64,000 nucleotides of DNA, taken from the NCBI RefSeq assembly GCF_018732085.1, contig NZ_CP076103.1, positions 5,704,001 through 5,768,000 of the forward strand, given 5' to 3'. The notes below the pieces were generated by a model. The model was given only the letters and a program-made list of their open reading frames with translations, made no database searches and had not been told where the DNA came from. The position numbers and the translations under genes are program-made. This DNA comes from Lysobacter capsici. Lineage in GTDB: Bacteria > Pseudomonadota > Gammaproteobacteria > Xanthomonadales > Xanthomonadaceae. Of this stretch, positions 57,190 to 64,000 are shown in pieces. Position 1 is the first letter of the stretch. The number at the start of each line of letters is the position of its first letter.

Positions 57190-57900
57190 ATGCCCGCCAA
57201 GCGCAGCAAGCACGTCACCTCCGCCGCGCCGACCACCGCCCACAACCCGGGCGTGGCCCTGCGCGCGCTGCGCCGTCAGCGCGGCTGGACCCTGGCCGAG
57301 ATCGGCGCGCGCACCGGCCTGCCGATTTCGACCCTGTCCAAGATCGAGAACGGCAAGATGTCGCTGAGCTTCGACAAGCTCACCCGCATCGCCCAGGGGC
57401 TGGAGGTCGATATCGGCGAGCTGTTCTCTTCGCAGTCGCCGGTCGGCTGCGACACCTTCAGCGGACGCCGCAGCATCACCCGCGCCGGCGAGGGCTATGC
57501 GATCCGCACCGAACACTACGATCACCTGTACCCGGCCTCGGAACTGCTCAACAAGCGGCTGGTGCCGATCATCGCCGAGGTCCACGCGCGCTCGCTGGAA
57601 GAGTTCGGCGAACTGATCCGCCACACCGGCGAGGAGTTCGCGCTGGTGCTGGAGGGCACGATCGAACTGCACAGCGAGCTGTATGCGCCGGCGCGGCTGG
57701 AGGCCGGCGACTCGATCTATTTCGACAGCGCGATGGGCCATGCCTACATCGCCGCCGCGCCCGGCCCGTGCCGCGTGCTCGCGGTGTGCTCGGGCGGCGA
57801 GTCGCACCTGCGCGACGCGATGCTGCGCAAGAACGGCGTCGAGGCCGCGCGCCCGGCGGCCGGCCGCGGCGCGAAGAAACCGCGTACCGACGAGGCCTGA
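57190..57900 (+). CDS. XRE-family regulator with C-terminal cupin
   Basis: A 236-residue DNA-binding regulator, paralogous to the gene at 751-1377. The helix-turn-helix spans about 18-75 (LRALRRQRGWTLAEIGARTG, STLSKIENGKMSLSFDKLT), and a cupin follows (LIRHTGEEFALVLEGTIELH). A basic tail, RGAKKPRTDEA, ends it. It converges on the peptide-modification operon, whose stop is 164 bp away, and is a candidate regulator of that cluster; only position supports this. The ligand of the cupin is unknown. Confidence 0.85.
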   Translation: MPAKRSKHVTSAAPTTAHNPGVALRALRRQRGWTLAEIGARTGLPISTLSKIENGKMSLSFDKLTRIAQGLEVDIGELFSSQSPVGCDTFSGRRSITRAGEGYAIRTEHYDHLYPASELLNKRLVPIIAEVHARSLEEFGELIRHTGEEFALVLEGTIELHSELYAPARLEAGDSIYFDSAMGHAYIAAAPGPCRVLAVCSGGESHLRDAMLRKNGVEAARPAAGRGAKKPRTDEA

Positions 57901-58063
57901 GTCGCCACGCCTGCCACAAAACCCGGCGCAATGCAGCGCGATCGGCAAGAGTCGTTAGGCCGCCATTGCCGATAGCGGTCACAAGACGCGCAGGCAGCGA
58001 TCACGGCGCGCGGTTTTCGATTCCGGAAAATGACATTCACATGACGCTGCCAGCGCGGCGCGC

Positions 58064-59386
58064 TCAATCGCGCAGCCGTCGCAACCCATGGCATTGATCC
58101 AGCCAGGCCAGCAAGGCATCGACGGCGCCGCGATGCGCTGCCGTCCCGCGCCGCAGCTCGCTCACCCGCGCCGTATCGCCTTCGTGCAAGCGCGCGAGCA
58201 GCGCGCGCTCGATCGCCGCATCGCCCTGCACGCGCAGGCCATGGCCGTTGATCGCGAACTGCCAGCCGTCGCGATCGCGTCGCTGCAACACCCGCTCGCC
58301 GGGCGACAGGGCGACACGCTGCGCCGGCGTCAAAGCGCGCGTGCGCCGTCGCGGCGGCATCGGTTCGAAACCGCCGGCCGACAAGCGCTGCAACGACACC
58401 GCGCCGATCCGCGCCGCCAACACCTGCCGATCGGCGAGCTGCGCGGTCAAGCGCCAGGCCTGCGCCAAGGCCAGCGGTAACTCGTCGCTGAGCAGGCCGT
58501 CGGCGTCGACCGCATCGCGCGCATTCACCGGCACGTCGTCGCGCATCAGCGCGCGCAGCAATTGCGCGGACGGGTCGATCAAGGCATCGGCCCGGCCGAT
58601 ATCGACCAGCAGATCTTCCAGTTCGTAGACCGGCCGGTGCTCGGTGCGTGGCACGCCGAGATTGACGCTGGTGGTGACGCCGCCGCCGATACTTTCGCCG
58701 ACGTGGTAGTAGTCGGCCGGCCAATACAGCACGTCGCCGGGTTCGGCCTCGACCGCGAACGAACCGGCCAGATGGCCGCGGTAATCGGGCAAGGTCGACA
58801 CCGCTTCGGCCCAGGGCCTGGCGGTCCAGAAGCGCATGCGCTTACGGCCTTCGACCGGGATCATGAAGGTGGCGAAGCGATCGCGATGCACGCCGACCGG
58901 GGTGGATTCGTAATTGCCGTGGAACAGCGTGGTGATCGCGCCGGTGATCGGCAGGCCGGCGTGACGCCACAGCGGCGCGAAGAATTCGCGCTCGCTGCGC
59001 CACAAGGCGAAGCGATAACTGTGGAAGGCGCTGATCACCAATGCATAGCGTCGCTCGCCGAGCGCGCCCAGCATGCGATCGCGATACCCGGCCATCGAAG
59101 CGTCTTCGCGTCGCGGCATCCACGGCGCCGGATCGAGTTGTTGCAGACGATCCAGGGTCACCAGGCTGTTGTCGGGTTCGCCGGGCAGGCGACGGCGGCT
59201 GCGTTGCGTCGCGGCCATCGCGCTGCGGAACACTTCGTCCAGCGCGAACGGTCGGCCGTGGGCGACGCCCTTGAACAGCACCGGACGGCGATCCCAGTCG
59301 TCGCGCACGAAGGCGGCCCAGTCCAGCGATTCGCGGACGTTCAGATCGGGTGCCGGGAGACCGGACGCGTGCGATTCGGCGTTCAT
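58064..59386 (-). CDS. JmjC/cupin_8-type Fe(II)/2-oxoglutarate oxygenase, candidate peptide hydroxylase
   Basis: A 440-residue protein. The JmjC-like core has an intact metal site: His167 and Asp169 in VGVHRDRF, and His228 in WPADYYHVGES, plus FMIPVEGRKRMRFW and a 2-oxoglutarate-binding-like TSVNLG region. The C-terminal part (about 345-440) is a winged-helix-like domain (WQFAINGHGLRVQG), as in ribosomal oxygenases. It is the last gene of the operon, overlapping the upstream paralogue by 4 bp, and may hydroxylate the precursor peptides. The real substrate is untested. Confidence 0.8.
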   Translation of the reverse strand: MNAESHASGLPAPDLNVRESLDWAAFVRDDWDRRPVLFKGVAHGRPFALDEVFRSAMAATQRSRRRLPGEPDNSLVTLDRLQQLDPAPWMPRREDASMAGYRDRMLGALGERRYALVISAFHSYRFALWRSEREFFAPLWRHAGLPITGAITTLFHGNYESTPVGVHRDRFATFMIPVEGRKRMRFWTARPWAEAVSTLPDYRGHLAGSFAVEAEPGDVLYWPADYYHVGESIGGGVTTSVNLGVPRTEHRPVYELEDLLVDIGRADALIDPSAQLLRALMRDDVPVNARDAVDADGLLSDELPLALAQAWRLTAQLADRQVLAARIGAVSLQRLSAGGFEPMPPRRRTRALTPAQRVALSPGERVLQRRDRDGWQFAINGHGLRVQGDAAIERALLARLHEGDTARVSELRRGTAAHRGAVDALLAWLDQCHGLRRLRD

Positions 59387-60579
59387 GCCGCCTCCTCGCC
59401 GCTGCGCCGCACCGCGCGTAGCGCATACAGACGCTGCAACAGATCGAGCGCGCCGCGATCGATGCGGCCGCGGCGGTGCGAACGGCACAGGTCGGCGACG
59501 CGTTGCATTCGCCCGGCGCGCAGCTCGTCGAGCAACTGCCGCGCGCGCGGATGCTCGGGCATGGCGAACACATGGCCGTTGATCGCCCACACCCAGCCCT
59601 CTGCGTCGCGCAGACGCAGCAGCGGACTGCGCGAGTCGAGTTGCACGCAGTCGTCTTCGCGCAGGCTCGATTCCTCGCGCGGTGCCGGCACCGGTTCCAG
59701 CGCCCACGCGCTCGCGCGCGCGGCCCAGGTCAATCGCAACGCGCGTTCCAGACCGCCGCCGGCCACCGCCGCGCTCGCCGCTGCGCCCACTCGGGTCAAC
59801 GGCGCGAGCGCGGCGACGCGGTGGCGGCCCGCGCGCGGCGGGAACGCCAGCATCGCGACGCGTTCGTCTTCGCCGAGCGCATCGTCGACCTGTTCGGCGA
59901 GCAGGTTCTTGGCCGCGATCATCGCGTCGGCGGCGTGGGTCGGAATCGCCAGGGCCAGACCGAGGGTGGCGCCGTCGTCGGCTTCCTCGTACCAGCGGCG
60001 TCCGGGCCAGCACAGCAGTTCGCCGGGTTGCGCGCGCAGGATCTGATCCGGTGCGCGCTCGGGCCGCGGACGGCTGCGCCACAGCCGCACTTCGCTCGCG
60101 CCGAGCAACGGCAGGCGCAAACAGGCATGACGCGGGTCCAGGCGCGCGCCGAGCGTCCGCGGCTGCGCATCGCCGACCCACAGCGCCGCTTCGACCGGCA
60201 ACGCGGGGCAACCGATCGCCGCGAACAAACCCGCGAGCAGATCGCGCGTGGCCGACCACAAGTATTGATCCAGGAACAGCGGCTGGCTGACCCGCAACTG
60301 GAAACGCGCGCCGTGCAGACGCTCGCGTACTCGCCGCACGTAAGCCGGCGCATCGCGATCTTCTTCGCCCGGCAACAGATCGCCGGGCGCGCGCATCAAG
60401 CCGCCATCGAGATAAAAGCGCACGTCCGGCAGCGCCATGAAGCGGGTTCCGGCGCGGAACGGTTCGGCCGCGCGCACGATCAAGGCGAACGCGCGCTCGG
60501 GCGTGAGCCGGTGCGCGATGCCCGGCAGGCAGTACGGGCGTCGATCCCAATGCGGCAGCAACGCAGACCAGTCGATCAT
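59383..60579 (-). CDS. JmjC/cupin_8-like protein with degenerate metal site
   Basis: A 398-residue paralogue of the downstream oxygenase with the same two-part layout: a core with ERLHGARFQLRVSQPLFLDQ and a C-terminal WVWAINGHVFAMPEHPRARQ winged-helix-like domain. The iron ligands are lost: the HxD site reads RLD (Arg146, Asp148) and the distal His position reads Tyr197 in WPGRRWYEE. It probably does not bind iron and may act as a substrate-binding or partner subunit. It overlaps both neighbours by 4 bp. Confidence 0.7.
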   Translation of the reverse strand: MIDWSALLPHWDRRPYCLPGIAHRLTPERAFALIVRAAEPFRAGTRFMALPDVRFYLDGGLMRAPGDLLPGEEDRDAPAYVRRVRERLHGARFQLRVSQPLFLDQYLWSATRDLLAGLFAAIGCPALPVEAALWVGDAQPRTLGARLDPRHACLRLPLLGASEVRLWRSRPRPERAPDQILRAQPGELLCWPGRRWYEEADDGATLGLALAIPTHAADAMIAAKNLLAEQVDDALGEDERVAMLAFPPRAGRHRVAALAPLTRVGAAASAAVAGGGLERALRLTWAARASAWALEPVPAPREESSLREDDCVQLDSRSPLLRLRDAEGWVWAINGHVFAMPEHPRARQLLDELRAGRMQRVADLCRSHRRGRIDRGALDLLQRLYALRAVRRSGEEAA

Positions 60580-63041
60580 GGCGCGGCGCGCTCCGGCACG
60601 GCGCGCTGCGACACGGCCGGATCCGCAGCGAACGTCGCGCGAATGCGTTCGGCGTACTCGGCCAAGGGTTCCAGGCCCATCTCGCGGCGGCGCGCATCGA
60701 CCTGCGCCGGCCGTTCGATCGGGCACGGCACCAAGGCCGAACCGCGGCGCCGGAACTTGGTGCCGAAGCATTGCCTGCGCCCGCGCTGCACGCGCAGCGC
60801 ATCGGTCAGGTAGGCCAGATCGCGCAGACTCATCTCGCCGTCGCGCGCGGCCTGCGCGATCAACGCCAGGCATCGATCCTGGAACTCGCGCGGCCCGTCG
60901 GCGTGCTGCAGCAATCGGCACGCGGCCGCCGCCGCGTCTGCGCCGACCAGGCTGCGACCCGGCCAGCCATGGCGATCGACCACCTCGCGCAGCCAGACCA
61001 TCGCCGCTTGCACCTGCCTGTGCAATTGCGTTTCCAATGCGGCATCGGTGAAACCGCTGTCGGTCCACGGCGTGCGCAATACCGCATCGAGGCGATCGAT
61101 GCGCAACAGGCGTTCGCCGATCGCATCGGCATCATCGAGCGCGCTGTCATCGGCGCGCGTGGGCGGATCGGAGATCGCCTCGATCCGCAGCCCGACCGTC
61201 TCGCCGGCCCATCGATACACCAACCGCCGGTCTTCGCCCGGCCAATCGAATGCGACCTCGCCGTCCTGCGCGCCCTGCCATTGCAGACGCACGCCCAGGC
61301 GCGGGTCGTCGAGTTCGCCCAGCAACCCGGCGTGCGCGCTCAACTCGGGCAGCACGTAGGCAACCGCGTCGCGCAGCGCGACGCCGAGTTGCAGCAGATC
61401 CCAACTCTCGCCGGCCAACAACGCCGGCGACGGATTGATTTCGTCGGCGGCGCGCGGCTGTGCGCCGACCCGCTGCGGGTTCCAGACCTGCGGCGGCGGC
61501 GCGAGCGCCAGCAGCGGCGCATCGGCCCGGATGCGGCGAAAGAAGTACGGCACGTCGCCGCGTCGCAGTTGCGCGCGTTCGCTGGCGCTGAAGGCGCGTC
61601 TCGGCTCGGTCGACACCGGCGGTGGCGCATCGCCAGAAGCCAGGCCGAACGGATCGCGCGCCGCGGCGTAGTCGGCGGTCGCGCGCACCAGCACGCGGGT
61701 GTAGCGGCCGCGCACGACGCGGCGCAGATCGCGCATCACCTCGTCGCGATGCAGATGCACCAGCATCCACAGATCGAACATGCCGCGCAGGAATTCCAGC
61801 GTATACGCGCCGTACCCCGCGCGGCCTTCGCGATCCACGACCAGGCTGCGCGCATGCTCGCGCCGCCACGGACGCTGCGTTGCATGCAGTCGCTGCACGC
61901 CGTCGGCATCGCCGAAGAACGCCACGACCGGGCCGTCGACTTCGCCGGCCAGCGCGCGCTCCAGGCCGGCCGGATAGCGGCCGTGATCGCGCTCGCCGGT
62001 GACCAGGCCGGTGTCCTCCAGGCGCCGCGCCGGGAACAGACACACTTCCAGATCCACCGGGATCAGCATCGTCTCGCCGTCGCGTTCGCCGCACAGCACA
62101 TTGCCCGGGCCGAGATCGACCAGACCGAAGCCGAAGCACGCCGCCGTCAAGGAACCGGCGCGATGCCAGAACCCTCGCGCCTGCCGCGCCGGCAACACCG
62201 TCGCCTGCACGCGCCCGTGCGCGGCCGGCCAACGGCGATAGCGACGCGGCGGTTCGATCCATTCCTGCCACAGGTAGGCCGCGCGATCGCCGCCGCGTCC
62301 ATGGAACACGCGCAACGTCGGCAGGCGAATCGCGCCCGACGCCGGCGCCAGCCGGTTGAGCCGCGCGAACAGGCCGCCGGCATCGTGGTCGGCGAGAAAC
62401 GCGATCTCGCTGTCGGCCGGGCGCGGCTTGTAGGCCAGCGCGCCGCCGCGTTCGAACTGCAATCGCAGCACGCTCTGGCGGCCGTTGTGGGTTTCTTCGG
62501 GATTGGCCCACAGCGCCTGGACGCGGCCGTGGTAGCCGTGGCTCGCAAGCACGCCGCCGCGGCTGTCGCGCGCGAGCCGGTGCAGGAACAGGCGCAGGAA
62601 GTCGCGATGGCGTTCGCCCAGTTCGCGCAATCGCGACGGCACCCGGCGTCCGGCCAGGCAGATCAGCAAGGCATCGCGCACCGCCAGCGCGTGCAGCGCG
62701 CCGTTGTCGAGCGACAACGCGGCCGCGGCGACCGTCGCGGCATGACGCCGCGCCAAGGCCGTGCAGTCGCGATCGAGAAGGTCGAGAAATTCGCCCCAGC
62801 GCCGCAGGCGCGGATCGCGCAAGGCCGCGCCGATACGCGCCGCATCGCGCGGCCCTTTCCATGCGCCGGCCGGCTGCAGCAGGCCGTCGTCGTCGATGCG
62901 TACCCGCGGCGGCCACCACCACGCCTCGCCGCCTGCGGCCGATGCGCCCAGCCAGCGGCGCAGCACCGCCGAGGCCTCGGGCGCTGCCTGGGCGGCATCG
63001 CGCGCGGCCCGGGCCGGAAGTTGAATCGACAAATCGCTCAT
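60576..63041 (-). CDS. LanM-like dehydratase/kinase domain (DUF4135) fused to DUF6624
   Basis: An 821-residue protein, the likely maturase of the two upstream peptides. The N-terminal ~450 residues resemble the DUF4135 dehydratase domain of type 2 lanthipeptide synthetases, which phosphorylates Ser/Thr: YKPR at 204-207 (Lys205), then DLGPGN at 309-314 in place of the usual DxHxxN (His replaced by Gly311), and PVDLE with Asp330 and Glu332. Residues about 675-805 match DUF6624 (HGWP 691-694, QHAD 712-715, a YLTD and CFGTKF segment). No LanC cyclase zinc motif is present. Its stop overlaps the next start by 4 bp. Confidence 0.75.
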   Translation of the reverse strand: MSDLSIQLPARAARDAAQAAPEASAVLRRWLGASAAGGEAWWWPPRVRIDDDGLLQPAGAWKGPRDAARIGAALRDPRLRRWGEFLDLLDRDCTALARRHAATVAAAALSLDNGALHALAVRDALLICLAGRRVPSRLRELGERHRDFLRLFLHRLARDSRGGVLASHGYHGRVQALWANPEETHNGRQSVLRLQFERGGALAYKPRPADSEIAFLADHDAGGLFARLNRLAPASGAIRLPTLRVFHGRGGDRAAYLWQEWIEPPRRYRRWPAAHGRVQATVLPARQARGFWHRAGSLTAACFGFGLVDLGPGNVLCGERDGETMLIPVDLEVCLFPARRLEDTGLVTGERDHGRYPAGLERALAGEVDGPVVAFFGDADGVQRLHATQRPWRREHARSLVVDREGRAGYGAYTLEFLRGMFDLWMLVHLHRDEVMRDLRRVVRGRYTRVLVRATADYAAARDPFGLASGDAPPPVSTEPRRAFSASERAQLRRGDVPYFFRRIRADAPLLALAPPPQVWNPQRVGAQPRAADEINPSPALLAGESWDLLQLGVALRDAVAYVLPELSAHAGLLGELDDPRLGVRLQWQGAQDGEVAFDWPGEDRRLVYRWAGETVGLRIEAISDPPTRADDSALDDADAIGERLLRIDRLDAVLRTPWTDSGFTDAALETQLHRQVQAAMVWLREVVDRHGWPGRSLVGADAAAAACRLLQHADGPREFQDRCLALIAQAARDGEMSLRDLAYLTDALRVQRGRRQCFGTKFRRRGSALVPCPIERPAQVDARRREMGLEPLAEYAERIRATFAADPAVSQRAVPERAAP

Positions 63042-63161
63042 CGCACTCCGCGGCGACGTCCATGTGCGGGGCGTCCACGCGCGCGGCGCGCGAGGACGAC
63101 GAACGCATCGCGGCCGGCGTCGGGCCGGCCGCGATGCGGGTGAGTCAAAGCCGTGGCCGGC

Positions 63162-63311
63162 TCAGAGCAGGCAATACACGCGCACGCAGGTGCGGGCGCG
63201 GAAGTTCGCCGCGCTCGGCGACTTGGTCTGCATTTCGCCGATCTGCAAGGCGCTGGCCTTGCGCTTGGCCGGCAGCGGCTTGGGCGCGGTCGAGGCTTTC
63301 TTCATTTTCAT
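63162..63311 (-). CDS. Candidate RiPP precursor peptide 2
   Basis: A 49-residue peptide: a Lys/Ala/Pro-rich leader (MKMKKASTAPKPLPAKRKAS) and a C-terminus ending RARTCVRVYCLL. GGAG lies eight bases before the ATG. The C-terminus mirrors that of the other peptide (Arg, Ser/Thr, Cys, any, Arg, hydrophobics, Tyr, Cys), and LQIGEMQTKSP aligns with LQLTPAQFEKKAP there. Thr-Cys and a second Cys suit thioether or disulfide formation. It lies 120 bp before the LanM-like gene. Confidence 0.7.
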   Translation of the reverse strand: MKMKKASTAPKPLPAKRKASALQIGEMQTKSPSAANFRARTCVRVYCLL

Positions 63312-63345
63312 GTGGCGTTCTCCGTAAGCGGTGGCGATTCGCGGA

Positions 63346-63498
63346 TCAGACGCAGTAGATGAAACGGCTGCAGCTGCGCGGCGCGTACTGACCCTGTTGC
63401 GGGGCCTTCTTCTCGAACTGCGCGGGCGTGAGCTGCAACTTGGCGGCCGACGGCTTGGACGCCGAAGCGGCCTTTGCGGTGGTGGCGATCTGCTTCAT
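63346..63498 (-). CDS. Candidate RiPP precursor peptide 1
   Basis: A 50-residue peptide with a strong ribosome binding site (AGGAG). Leader: MKQIATTAKAASASKPSAAK, then KLQLTPAQFEKKAPQQGQYA. The C-terminus PRSCSRFIYCV holds two Ser and two Cys in the pattern shared with peptide 2. It is the first gene of the operon and ends 35 bp before peptide 2. It matches no characterised RiPP precursor that I recognise. Confidence 0.72.
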   Translation of the reverse strand: MKQIATTAKAASASKPSAAKLQLTPAQFEKKAPQQGQYAPRSCSRFIYCV

Positions 63499-63896
63499 GT
63501 GAACTCTCCTGAGACGGCTCGTTGTCTGCGCGGAGCGCCGGCGGCGCGGCCGCGAACGATGTGCCCGACGGTGATGAATCACGCAGCAGCGCGATCGCCG
63601 CAAGGCGGACCGACTCTAGCCGAACCGTCCGCGGCGACTGTTTTTATCTGTCTAATTCGTGAGCCGGTTCTCACGCGCCGACATGCTTGTGAACGCAGGC
63701 AAACGATCCGCCGCGCACCTGAATCTGCAAAAACCCCAGCAAAAACAGCACGATCAGCGCGGTCACACCATGGCCCGGCGGCGAGGCGGATTGTGCGTTT
63801 GCAACAACCACGCACAGCGACCGATCGCAAGCGCCACATCGCGCCAGTCTTAACCGTTCATCCCGTCAGGATCGGCGCGACTCGCGCCGGCCACCG
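63499..63896. other. 398-bp upstream region of the peptide operon
   Basis: No gene is supported. It must hold the operon promoter on the minus strand. An AT-richer patch (GAATTAGACAGATAAAAACA) lies at about 63640-63660, but I could not find a -35/-10 pair with good spacing. Confidence 0.45.
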
Positions 63897-64000
63897 TCAC
63901 TTCAAGCGCGACAGCATGCGCCGGTTGCCGGTCAGTTTCGCCCAGCGCGCGCCGATGTCGCTCATGCACACGTAGGCCGCTTCGCCGGCCAGCCGCAGCA
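63897..64000 (-). CDS. C-terminal end of an unidentified protein (partial, runs off the right edge)
   Basis: Only the last 34 codons are present. The residues end EAAYVCMSDIGARWAKLTGNRRMLSRLK, a basic, helical-looking stretch. I do not recognise the family from this fragment. It is on the same strand as the peptide operon but about 400 bp upstream of it. Confidence 0.4.
   Translation of the reverse strand, partial: LRLAGEAAYVCMSDIGARWAKLTGNRRMLSRLK

Overview
The window is very GC-rich, gene-dense gammaproteobacterial DNA. The gene set (RhlB/TrxA/Rho block, polA with a DUF2782 gene, phytase beside a TonB-dependent receptor, several secreted S9 peptidases, an ankyrin protein, a type IV secretion effector with the Xanthomonadales-type tail) and the REP-like repeats point to Xanthomonadaceae/Lysobacteraceae, most likely a Lysobacter. 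It reads as chromosome: no tRNA, rRNA, phage, IS element or CRISPR array was seen.

Layout. 1-5134: start of an exported protein, an XRE-cupin regulator, ung, a two-receiver response regulator, ftsX and ftsE. 5460-16533: a small secreted protein, rhlB divergent from trxA-rho, a probable type IV secretion effector with a small lipoprotein behind it, a TonB-C-domain protein and a Kef-type antiporter. 16793-23195: a very large membrane ankyrin protein coupled to a YcgL gene, then cytochrome bd-type oxidase cydAB. 23830-31667: S9 peptidase, hemF, DUF421 protein, a TonB-dependent receptor and an sX13-like small RNA behind polA. 31668-42792: polA, small lipoproteins, two GNATs, a second S9 peptidase, and a phytase divergent from its likely receptor. 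43391-52771: uvrD, a HEXXH metallopeptidase, UPF0114 protein, a GST, a third S9 peptidase (DPP-IV type) and a DUF885 protein. 53659-56460: a serine hydrolase with a long Pro/Ala linker.

The most interesting part is the right end (57190-63498). On the minus strand, two short peptides of 50 and 49 residues with matching Cys-containing C-termini precede three genes, each overlapping the next by 4 bp: a LanM-like DUF4135 dehydratase/kinase domain fused to DUF6624 and lacking a LanC cyclase, a JmjC/cupin_8-like protein that has lost its iron ligands, and a paralogue that keeps them. An XRE-cupin regulator converges on the operon from the other side. I read this as a candidate unusual RiPP (ribosomally made, modified peptide) locus.

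Repeats are prominent. Two near-identical copies of a ~0.5 kb palindromic element lie 26.5 kb apart, with a diverged partial copy near 6.2 kb. Three REP/BIME families and three short tandem repeats fill most of the long intergenic gaps.
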